A stretch of DNA of 6,360 nucleotides from Victivallales bacterium (GCA_029934175.1 JAOZMT010000136.1:1-6360); one strand, 5' to 3'. Counted from the stretch's first letter, positions 1 to 6,328 are shown. Notes: generated from the sequence alone by a model not told the origin. Made by a program: numbers and translations.

Positions 1-38
1 AAAACTTCGTCTACTTTGTGCTAAACTGAATATATACA

Positions 39-68
39 ATCTGTGTTTATCTGAGTTCATCTGTGGTT
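39..68. repeat. Three tandem 10-base units downstream of the operon
   Basis: ATCTGTGTTT (39-48), ATCTGAGTTC (49-58) and ATCTGTGGTT (59-68) are three diverged copies of one 10-mer. A related pair, ACTTCGTCT and ACTTTGTGCT, lies at 4-22. The repeat sits in the noncoding stretch after the GrpE-like stop codon. From memory, very similar 'ATCTGTG' strings recur between genes in several environmental bacterial lineages; their role is unknown. Confidence 0.65.
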
Positions 69-115
69 CAGTTAATTCTTTATATTTTTAACTCTTTTTA
101 ATTATTAGACTTTCT

Positions 116-574
116 TTATATATTTTTTATTGTGATTAATTCGGCTTTTCTTATTGGTTGTTTTTTGATATTGTCTAAATAACCATATTTTATCGTTTCT
201 TTGATATATTCATTATCAAGGTCTTCATCTTCTACTGTATCAACAATTTTACATAATCCTATAGTGGCTAAATTATCTTTGAATTTGATCTTTTCTATTT
301 TATTTTTTTTCAAAATACGAAGAATTTTTTTCTTAATAGATAACATATTTTTCATTAATTTTTTTGAGGCTATATTGAAGAAAGACTCATCTTTAGCGGC
401 AAGATTATCTTCAATCGTTTCAAAAGCATCAACCAATTCTATGAAGTTTAAATTCATAGTAGTTAGTTTTTTTTCATAATAAATCTCTTGGTCTTTATTC
501 TTCTTTTTTAGAGACTCAATTTCGCGTTGAAAATCAATAAGTTTTTCTCTTAAAAACTCTTTTTGCTCTTTCAT
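116..574 (-). CDS. Divergent GrpE-like nucleotide exchange factor
   Basis: GrpE releases ADP from Hsp70 in the cytoplasm and is usually a dimer with a long N-terminal coiled coil and a C-terminal beta domain. This 152-residue protein keeps that plan. A Lys/Glu-rich helix spans 1-40. A segment at 42-60 (NFIELVDAFETIEDNLAA) resembles the GrpE '..LLPVLDNLERAL' region. A helical part at 68-95 ends in KKNKIEKI, like GrpE 'L.K.GVE.I'. The C-terminal GYLDNIKKQPIRKAELITI at 131-149 follows the GrpE 'GY.LNG..IR.A.V.V' end of the family signature. The upstream part of that signature, normally FDP..HEA, is replaced by FKDNLATIGL, so divergence is strong. It is the last gene of the operon, starts within the stop of the J-like gene (ATGA) and has no clear ribosome binding site, so it is probably translated by coupling. 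Its placement next to a J-like protein and an Hsp70 supports the call. Confidence 0.78.
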   Translation of the reverse strand: MKEQKEFLREKLIDFQREIESLKKKNKDQEIYYEKKLTTMNLNFIELVDAFETIEDNLAAKDESFFNIASKKLMKNMLSIKKKILRILKKNKIEKIKFKDNLATIGLCKIVDTVEDEDLDNEYIKETIKYGYLDNIKKQPIRKAELITIKNI

Positions 575-828
575 AATTTTATTGGTTTATCCAATGATTT
601 TGTAGAAAAATCAGCAGGTTTAATTTTCTCAAAATTGTTGTAAATAATAGAAAAATCTATATTTGAAATTGCTTCAGAAAATTTCTTTGTAGAACTTAAT
701 AAAGTTTTTTGTGCATTAGCAATTTCTTTTGCAGTATATTTTCTTTCTCGTAATGCACAAGCCGCAGCTTTTATTATATCTTTTTTACTTGCATCTTTTT
801 CAATATTTAATAATTCGTATGGATTCAT
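571..828 (-). CDS. Small J-domain-like protein lacking the HPD motif
   Basis: This 85-residue protein reads as a reduced J-domain. NPYELLNIEKDAS at 2-14 matches helix I and the conserved turn of DnaJ proteins. KKDIIKAAACALRER at 15-29 matches helix II, and TAKEIANAQKTLLSSTKKFSEAI at 32-54 matches helix III with the usual 'EAY.VLSD..KR..YD' region. Between helices II and III, where J-proteins carry HPD, there is only RKY, so the ATPase-stimulating tripeptide is absent and the loop is short. The last 30 residues have no recognised domain. I chose the ATG at 828 because AGGA sits 6 bases upstream and the J-domain normally starts here. An in-frame ATG at 852 would add 8 residues and overlap the preceding gene by 8 bases. 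The stop codon overlaps the next start (ATGA). It probably partners the Hsp70 of this operon without classical HPD stimulation. Confidence 0.8.
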   Translation of the reverse strand: MNPYELLNIEKDASKKDIIKAAACALRERKYTAKEIANAQKTLLSSTKKFSEAISNIDFSIIYNNFEKIKPADFSTKSLDKPIKL

Positions 829-834
829 AATTTT

Positions 835-838
835 TCCT
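835..838 (-). promoter_or_regulatory. Ribosome binding site that decides the J-like start
   Basis: AGGA lies 6 bases before the ATG at 828 and inside the 16-base gap after the preceding stop codon. The alternative ATG at 852 lies in the preceding gene. The site therefore favours the shorter 85-residue product starting MNPYELL. Confidence 0.55.
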
Positions 839-844
839 GTTTTT

Positions 845-2845
845 TTAATCAATTACAATTGCATCCTTAATTTCTTCACACAACCAATGCTCTGCATTCA
901 CAGATCGACAAGCAGAAAGAAGTTTTGCTAGTTCTTTTTTTATAATAGCTGGATAATCAGACTCCTCAAAAGCCTCTACAAGCTCAGAATATATATCTTC
1001 TGATGCATCAAAAAATATTTCTTCAGCATCTTCATTGTCAAACTCTTTAACATATTTTACTGCTTTATCTAATTTGCATTTATATAAATTATTTTTTATT
1101 GCACGCTCTTGATAAAGTTCAACCGCAACTCTTGCCTTTTCAAGTAAAGGTTTATTGAATATAGGAGGTGCCATCATAAGAATTGACAATTCCCTACCTC
1201 TCTTTTCTATTTGATTCTCATCATTTTCTAAAATATCTTCTGCTAGTTGAGCAATATAAAATTCATTGCAAATCTCAATATCTTTTTGTTCTTTACATTT
1301 ACTTTCCAAAGGTATTAGAACTTTATTAATGGCATATAATAGTTTTATCTCTGCATCATGAGAAGAAACTAGAGTTTTTAACATTTCAATACCTTTCATT
1401 TCAATAAGATAAATTTTCGCTAATGAAAGATATTTAGATATCTTACTATAATCTTTATTATTTATAGCTATAATAGATAAATCAAAATATGTGTAACTTA
1501 ATATTTCTTTGTGCAATATATTCTTTTTATATTGGTTCCATAAAACCATTTTATTTACATCACCACAATAAATTTCAATTATATCCTTTGAGTATTGTGG
1601 ATGATATAAAGAAAAGAATGTTACTTTATCTATTAAGTCGAAATCAGCCTCATTAATAAAATTAGATATTATCTCCTTTTTATTAAAAAAAGAAGATAAT
1701 ACAGGAGAATATAACAAACTATCATTCTTTTCTTTTCTTTTTTTTAAGTATAAATTGATACAATTTGAATAAGATTGAAGAAACTTATCTTGAAAAATAT
1801 CTAAAGCGTTAAATTTATCAAATTGCTTCCTTAATTTATCATCATCAGAAAAAGCAACTTTATACTCAGGGTTATACATAATAGGTAAAATGAAATTAAT
1901 TGCATAGAGCGAATCTTTCATTGAAACTTTATCGTAATGAGTAATTATTTTATAATAAATTTGAGCATAAAACAAGACGAATTCAGCTTTGAAATTTTCA
2001 AGAAAAGGGATTAAATCTAAAGCCTCTTTAAACTTCATTTCATTACAAAGAGTTTCAGCTGTTTTAACTTTTGATATTTTCAAAAGAGATTCCATAGATT
2101 TGCTTTTTGTTATATCATATACTTTTCGAGTTTCTTCTAAAATAGCAGGAGTGAAAGATTTTGTGTTATATAATTTTTCTTCCCACAATTTAAGTAAAGT
2201 ATCTTTTTGTTCTGCGAACTGTGCATTTTCAGTTGTTACTAATTCCCAATGAGCATACGATTTTGCATAGTTCGCAAATTTCACATACAAAAAACCTAAT
2301 TCATAATTTTCAGTATTTGAAAAAGTTTGTTTTTCTTCAAACAGGCTATTGTTTTCATTAAAATATTTTTCAGCATCAGGTATCTTTTTACTTAAAACTA
2401 AATTCATACATAATCTAATTAAATAATCATATTGTTTTTTACTCTTGAAAATATCTTCATATAACTTTGCGGCTTGTGCAAAATTTTCAGATTTTTCTTC
2501 TTGTTCAGCATTTGATATATTATTTTCTGACTCTTGACCACCTTTTAACTTATTTATTTTCTCTAAAATCCAATCTTCTTTTATTAAATTATACGCCTCT
2601 TCATAAGTGCTGATAGCTTCCTTTATCTTTTTCTTCTTTAAAAGTTTTTTGACTTTTTTTAATACAACTTTACTGCGATCCTTATTTAGTTCTGTTGTGC
2701 ATATTTCTATTTTTTCTATGATTTTTTTATCAGATAACGATGCAAAAACAGATTCAAAAAATTCTTTTGCGAGTCTATAGTTTTTTTTCTTAAAAAAGCC
2801 TTCAGCTTTTTCTAACATTTCTTCTTGAGATAGGATTTTTTTCAT
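845..2845 (-). CDS. Large TPR-like helical-repeat protein of the chaperone operon
   Basis: A 666-residue, lysine- and glutamate-rich, almost wholly helical protein with no signal peptide or membrane segment, so probably cytoplasmic. The N-terminal 140 residues contain TPR-like hairpins: about 10-40 (KAEGFFKKKNYRLAKEFFE), 62-90 (KKLLKKKKIKEAISTYEEA) and 112-137 (SENFAQAAKLYEDIF). Each has the small-residue and aromatic pattern of TPR repeats. More diverged repeat-like helices continue beyond (for example LCNEMKFKEALDLIPFLENF). The C-terminal half has no motif I recognise. TPR arrays usually bind peptides or partner proteins, so a scaffold or client-adaptor role next to Hsp70 is reasonable but inferred. 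The Hsp70 here lacks the EEVD tail that eukaryotic TPR co-chaperones grip. It begins with a 4-base ATGA overlap with the preceding gene. A Shine-Dalgarno-like AAGGAATT lies upstream, with 12 bases between AGGA and the ATG, which is on the long side. Confidence 0.87.
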   Translation of the reverse strand: MKKILSQEEMLEKAEGFFKKKNYRLAKEFFESVFASLSDKKIIEKIEICTTELNKDRSKVVLKKVKKLLKKKKIKEAISTYEEAYNLIKEDWILEKINKLKGGQESENNISNAEQEEKSENFAQAAKLYEDIFKSKKQYDYLIRLCMNLVLSKKIPDAEKYFNENNSLFEEKQTFSNTENYELGFLYVKFANYAKSYAHWELVTTENAQFAEQKDTLLKLWEEKLYNTKSFTPAILEETRKVYDITKSKSMESLLKISKVKTAETLCNEMKFKEALDLIPFLENFKAEFVLFYAQIYYKIITHYDKVSMKDSLYAINFILPIMYNPEYKVAFSDDDKLRKQFDKFNALDIFQDKFLQSYSNCINLYLKKRKEKNDSLLYSPVLSSFFNKKEIISNFINEADFDLIDKVTFFSLYHPQYSKDIIEIYCGDVNKMVLWNQYKKNILHKEILSYTYFDLSIIAINNKDYSKISKYLSLAKIYLIEMKGIEMLKTLVSSHDAEIKLLYAINKVLIPLESKCKEQKDIEICNEFYIAQLAEDILENDENQIEKRGRELSILMMAPPIFNKPLLEKARVAVELYQERAIKNNLYKCKLDKAVKYVKEFDNEDAEEIFFDASEDIYSELVEAFEESDYPAIIKKELAKLLSACRSVNAEHWLCEEIKDAIVID

Positions 2846-3681
2846 TTTTTCAATAATTCCTTTACTAAAAGAGTTAAAGTTTCTTTGGTTAAATTAGAAT
2901 TTTGATTTATTGATACACTTAATTTGTCAATAAGATTAATAATCTCATTTTGACGGTCTTTAGGTAATTGATTAGGCTCTTTTTGTTTATCAGATATATC
3001 CTTTAATAGGTTCAAAATATCTTTTAAGTCCCTATTTAACTCTACATTCCGAGGTTGAACTTGCAGTGGAATTTTAACTTGCGGCAACGGTTGTTCTTTT
3101 TTATTTTTTAAAATACCTAAATCAACTTTCATTTGATATATTATTTTATTTAATTTAGATAATTCATTTAAACTTAAAGTAGATTTTTTTTCAATCTCTA
3201 ACTTTAAATTATTAACTAATAAATTAAGTTTATTAGAGTTTTCAAGTTCTTTCTTAAGAAATTTTATTTCTATATTCTTATCCAATTTCAAATTCAAATC
3301 CTTTATATTTGCGATTTGTGCAAATATATCTTTTTGGTCTGTTTGATATTGTTTATTTCCCTCAATCAATCTTGTTTCTAATTTATCTACTTTTAGAAAT
3401 AAAAATACAATGACTATAATCAAAAATAAAAAAATAAAATAAGCAGGCATAAGACTTTGAGATTTTACAATCTGCGGTTTTTTTGTCTTTAAAACTTTTA
3501 AAATATCATTTACTTTATTAGGAACAGATTCAAATTCATCTGGTAATTGTAGAATATTTTCCTCTTGCATAGCATCTAAGGTATTGAAACAAGATAAATC
3601 ACCCTCGCATTGAGGGCATTTATCTTCGTTTCCAATATTAGCAAAATTGCAAATAGGACAAGTCTTAAGAGACTCTTGCAT
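2842..3681 (-). CDS. Zinc-ribbon, single-membrane-span, coiled-coil protein
   Basis: I do not recognise a named family. The 279 residues split into clear parts. There is an N-terminal zinc ribbon (C8, C11, C22, C25; CPxC and CPxC) with an extra C31. An acidic then lysine-rich stretch follows (33-75), and then one strongly hydrophobic segment at about 80-96 (AYFIFLFLIIVIVFLFL). After that comes a charged Lys/Glu/Leu helical region at 98-195 that looks like coiled coil, a proline-dotted linker (P198, P200, P205, P210), and a second helical region to the end. Lysines at 56-73 before the hydrophobic segment favour the N-terminus inside, which would put the ribbon in the cytoplasm and the coiled coil outside; this topology is inferred. 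The start codon directly follows the Hsp70 stop codon, and the last bases overlap the next gene by ATGA. The ribbon has the same CxxC-x10-CxxC spacing as the one inside the Hsp70. A likely role is membrane anchor or receptor for the chaperone. Confidence 0.88.
   Translation of the reverse strand: MQESLKTCPICNFANIGNEDKCPQCEGDLSCFNTLDAMQEENILQLPDEFESVPNKVNDILKVLKTKKPQIVKSQSLMPAYFIFLFLIIVIVFLFLKVDKLETRLIEGNKQYQTDQKDIFAQIANIKDLNLKLDKNIEIKFLKKELENSNKLNLLVNNLKLEIEKKSTLSLNELSKLNKIIYQMKVDLGILKNKKEQPLPQVKIPLQVQPRNVELNRDLKDILNLLKDISDKQKEPNQLPKDRQNEIINLIDKLSVSINQNSNLTKETLTLLVKELLKK
2855..2863 (-). promoter_or_regulatory. AAAGGAATT element before the TPR-like gene
   Basis: AAAGGAATT on the minus strand ends 9 bases before the ATG at 2845 and lies inside the preceding reading frame. 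An identical 9-mer sits at exactly the same distance from the ATG at 3681. It probably supplies a weak Shine-Dalgarno contact next to the coupled stop and start codons. Confidence 0.4.
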
Positions 3682-6066
3682 TTACTCTTGAATTCCTTTG
3701 TTGATATTTACATTTCCATCTCTTTGCATTTCCGCTAGAAGAGAATATGCTGCATCTATAATTTTATCTTCATCTGCAATAGCATCATAATATAAATTAT
3801 TTTCATCTCTTTGTGGATATAATTTTCTTAAATTTTTATAAAGAGCTTGTATTCCTTTTAAATTTTCAACATGCTCTGAACCTGAAATATAATATTTATG
3901 CATTGTAATCATCTCAATGGCTCTGCCAAGGGTTCTTAACACATTAATATCATTAAAGGCATCTGCAACAAAATCTCTGAATTCTTTTTGAATACTCACA
4001 AAATCGTTATAATTGCAATCCTTGCAAATAGATTCATATTTATGTATTTCTTGTGCAGCTTCAGCTCGCTCATTTTTATCTAATATATCTCCAAAGTCTC
4101 TCAATAGACTTTTAAGATAAAGTAAGTTTCCACCAGCATCATACTCCTGTTCTTTACACATTTTTTTAACATTATTAAAATTTTGTTTAACAATATTTAA
4201 CACATCTTCATTCACTACTTCTGTCTCTTCTTGGACTATTTTATTTGCATTAGACGCAATATCAGCGAGTCTAGTAGATGTATAATGCATATCATATTCA
4301 CTATTATCATTAGAATTAACTTCATCAATAAAATTTTCTATACCAACAAAAATACTTTCATCAACTCCACCTCTTGATAATGTTTTTGATATTTTTATGT
4401 CAGGGAAAGATTCAAAAGAAGCATTAATTGAAATAAGATTATTTTCATCAATATTCATTTCAACTTCTATTTCTAAATTCTCATCATTTTCAAGCAACTC
4501 TCCAATTTGTTTATTTGATAAAACATCTGACAAAGCACTTGTAATACCTATCCATAATTCACCTATAACCTCATCTTTGTCATTAACTTCATTACTAAAT
4601 TTCAAATGAACAAGTCTTTGTGCGAGATTCATTAATTTAAATTTTCTAGTTTCTTTACATGGCAAAGGAGTATTTCTTTCTATAAAACATTTTTTATCAC
4701 CATTTTCAAGATGAATAAAATAATCATGAGCAGTTGAATGAACAATATCCAATATACCAGATGCAGCCATTAAGTCTTCTAAATTAACATTGCACGAATC
4801 GCAAGTTTTAGCATCTTGACTTACTTCCTTACCACATTTTGGGCATTCATAAGATTGAGATAATCTATGGCTAAGAATTCCAGCTCCTTCAGCAATTGCA
4901 AGCATTGGTCTATCGTGAAGCATAACTTTATCTTCTCCAAATTCTGTTACTAAAGCTGCATAAACCGCAGGAATTCTCGAACTTCCGCCAACAAGTAATA
5001 TCTTATCAATTAAATCACTTGTGAATTCAATATCATTTATTAAACTTTTTGTCAAATCAACAGTTCGTGTAATCACTTCTGTTATAAGTTCATTAAAATC
5101 ATCTTTTGAAATTTCAACATCAAAGTCAATAGGATCATTATCAGAATCAAGAAGAATACCAGCTATTTCGACAAAGGCTTCGTCATCAGTAGATAAAGCA
5201 ATTTTTGCTTTTTCAACACTAGATTTAAATTCACTTAAAAATTTATTTTTTCTTTTAAGGTCTTGACTTTCCAATAATTGTTCAAAATTAGCATCCTCTT
5301 CTTCTTCAAAAGCTTTTATTACAAAATCAGAAAGAAGTTTATCAATATCATCTCCACCGAGCCACATATCTCCGCCTTTACCTTGTTCAATAAATTGTCC
5401 ACCACTAATAGTTAAGATAGATAAGTCAAAAGTTCCCCCTCCAAAGTCAAAAACAATGATATTTGATGCTTCGTCATCATTTATCTGGTCAACACCAAAA
5501 GAAATAGCCGCCGCAGTTGGTTCAGCCAATAGTCTTTGAACTTTCAAACCTGCTAAAGATGCTGCTGCACGAGTCGCATGCTTTTGTTTATCATTAAAAT
5601 ACGAAGGAACAGTAATAACTGCTGAATCGACTTTATCACCTAATCCTTTTTCAGCATCTTTTTTTAACTTTTTCAAAATTTCGGCTGATAATTCTTGTGG
5701 AGTAAATTCTTTATCTTTAAGACTTACGGCAATATTGTTTTGACTGTTTGAAAGTTCTGATATTTTGTAAGGTAAGATGTTATTTTCAATAATTTTAGTA
5801 ACTTCATCTTCATCAAAGTTTCTACCAATCAATCTTTTAATAGAAGTAACACAATTTTCAGGATCTTGCGCTCTCCACTCCAACGCTGGCTTTCCTACAA
5901 TAAATTGAGATTTTTTTAAAAAACTTAATTTTGATTGTTTTTGGACAGTTAAACATGAAGGAGTTATAGAGTCTCCCTCTGCGTTCATTATTATTTCTGA
6001 CTCTACTTTTTTCACTCCAACAACTGAATTTGTTGTTCCTAAATCTATTCCTATTGATTTTCCCAT
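3682..6066 (-). CDS. Hsp70/DnaK-like chaperone ATPase with inserted zinc ribbon
   Basis: An Hsp70-family ATPase that should bind and release peptide segments in an ATP cycle in the cytoplasm. Residues 1-400 are a well-conserved nucleotide-binding domain: IDLGTTNS at 7-14, an IKRLIGR block with K77 (aligned to catalytic K70 of E. coli DnaK), AEPTAAA with E182, FDFGGGTFD at 206-214 and LVGGSSRIP at 358-366. A zinc ribbon follows (C408, C411, C422, C425), then a linker-like GILDIV at 437-442 matching the DnaK LLLDVT segment, a diverged beta substrate-binding part to about 570, and a long helical C-terminus. At 794 residues it exceeds E. coli DnaK (638) and ends GIQE, not EEVD. Oddities by manual alignment: M234 replaces the DnaK T199 position (GDMWLGG versus GDTHLGG) and K162 replaces R151. 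The start is supported by GGAAGG 8 bases upstream. First gene of the operon; its TAA abuts the next ATG. It is probably an accessory paralogue, not the housekeeping dnaK, so no symbol is given. Confidence 0.95.
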   Translation of the reverse strand: MGKSIGIDLGTTNSVVGVKKVESEIIMNAEGDSITPSCLTVQKQSKLSFLKKSQFIVGKPALEWRAQDPENCVTSIKRLIGRNFDEDEVTKIIENNILPYKISELSNSQNNIAVSLKDKEFTPQELSAEILKKLKKDAEKGLGDKVDSAVITVPSYFNDKQKHATRAAASLAGLKVQRLLAEPTAAAISFGVDQINDDEASNIIVFDFGGGTFDLSILTISGGQFIEQGKGGDMWLGGDDIDKLLSDFVIKAFEEEEDANFEQLLESQDLKRKNKFLSEFKSSVEKAKIALSTDDEAFVEIAGILLDSDNDPIDFDVEISKDDFNELITEVITRTVDLTKSLINDIEFTSDLIDKILLVGGSSRIPAVYAALVTEFGEDKVMLHDRPMLAIAEGAGILSHRLSQSYECPKCGKEVSQDAKTCDSCNVNLEDLMAASGILDIVHSTAHDYFIHLENGDKKCFIERNTPLPCKETRKFKLMNLAQRLVHLKFSNEVNDKDEVIGELWIGITSALSDVLSNKQIGELLENDENLEIEVEMNIDENNLISINASFESFPDIKISKTLSRGGVDESIFVGIENFIDEVNSNDNSEYDMHYTSTRLADIASNANKIVQEETEVVNEDVLNIVKQNFNNVKKMCKEQEYDAGGNLLYLKSLLRDFGDILDKNERAEAAQEIHKYESICKDCNYNDFVSIQKEFRDFVADAFNDINVLRTLGRAIEMITMHKYYISGSEHVENLKGIQALYKNLRKLYPQRDENNLYYDAIADEDKIIDAAYSLLAEMQRDGNVNINKGIQE
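3691..3699 (-). promoter_or_regulatory. AAAGGAATT element before the zinc-ribbon gene
   Basis: AAAGGAATT on the minus strand ends 9 bases before the ATG at 3681 and lies in the last codons of the Hsp70 gene. The AGGA core is 12 bases from the start, which is long for a Shine-Dalgarno site. Re-initiation by ribosomes ending at the adjacent TAA is probably the main route. Confidence 0.4.
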
Positions 6067-6074
6067 TTCATTTT

Positions 6075-6080
6075 CCTTCC
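6075..6080 (-). promoter_or_regulatory. Ribosome binding site of the Hsp70 gene
   Basis: GGAAGG on the minus strand lies 8 bases before the ATG at 6066. This is the strongest Shine-Dalgarno match in the operon and fixes the start at MGKSIGIDLGTT, as expected for an Hsp70 N-terminus. An out-of-frame ATG lies between this site and the true start. Confidence 0.75.
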
Positions 6081-6106
6081 TTTTATGATTTTATATTAGT
6101 AAGAAT

Positions 6107-6134
6107 AAGATAGCATTTTTTTAAAAAAAATCAA
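6107..6134 (-). promoter_or_regulatory. Candidate promoter for the chaperone operon
   Basis: On the minus strand TTGATT (6134-6129), a 16-base spacer and TATCTT (6112-6107) preceded by TGC give a weak sigma-70-like pair with an extended -10. A- and T-tracts just upstream (6135-6160) could act like an UP element. A start near 6100 would leave a leader of about 35 bases holding the ribosome binding site. In such AT-rich DNA chance matches are common, and some bacterial groups use other consensus sequences, so confidence is low. Confidence 0.3.
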
Positions 6135-6204
6135 TTTTTTTCAGTAAAAAAATAGAAATTTCTGACTTTTACAATTTTTATGTAATCCATTTGTATTCTT
6201 TTGC

Positions 6205-6220
6205 TATAGAGTGTTCTATA
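6205..6220. promoter_or_regulatory. Short perfect palindrome, possible operator
   Basis: TATAGA and TCTATA form perfect 6-base arms around GTGT. It lies about 70 bases upstream of the candidate -35 box of the operon, so it could bind a dimeric regulator. It does not match the CIRCE heat-shock operator (TTAGCACTC with its inverted repeat). Short AT-rich palindromes arise easily by chance here. Confidence 0.2.
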
Positions 6221-6256
6221 TATCGGGTTTGTTTTTAGCTTCGTCCAAAGAATATG

Positions 6257-6299
6257 ATTTTTCTAGACACTAATCATACGAGCCGTAAGCAAGAAAAAT
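6257..6299. repeat. Inverted repeat with 27-base loop upstream of the operon
   Basis: ATTTTTCT (6257-6264) and AGAAAAAT (6292-6299) are perfect complements flanking a 27-base segment that is less AT-rich than its surroundings and holds CATACGAGCCGTAAGC. No known RNA or recombination site was recognised. It could be a hairpin belonging to a gene further upstream or an unrelated repeat. Confidence 0.3.
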
Positions 6300-6328
6300 A
6301 GAAAACACTGGATTTTTAGATGACCTTA

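Noticed and set aside
1..68. CRISPR array
   Set aside because: The units are 10 bases, directly tandem and lack spacers.
70..115. Rho-independent terminator after the GrpE-like gene
   Set aside because: Only a 5-base GTTAA/TTAAC arm pair (71-75 and 88-92) is present, with no GC-rich stem, so it is too weak to call.
201..479. Plus-strand open frame of 92 codons opposite the GrpE-like gene
   Set aside because: It lies wholly antisense to a gene with recognisable GrpE features, is rich in Phe/Ser/Ile as expected from reversed Lys/Glu codons, and has no ribosome binding site of note.
1588..1615. YHPQY in the TPR-like protein as a possible J-domain HPD
   Set aside because: It is HPQ, not HPD, and no J-domain helices flank it, so this protein does not supply the missing J activity.
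1989..2252. Plus-strand open frame opposite the TPR-like gene
   Set aside because: Antisense shadow of the 666-residue protein with no recognisable motif.
2640..2800. Long A/T runs in the TPR-like gene as programmed frameshift sites
   Set aside because: The frame stays open through them and they encode ordinary lysine clusters common in AT-rich genomes.
4397..5266. Two plus-strand open frames opposite the Hsp70 gene (4397-4609 and 5021-5266)
   Set aside because: Both are antisense to conserved Hsp70 coding sequence and have Ser/Phe-rich shadow composition.
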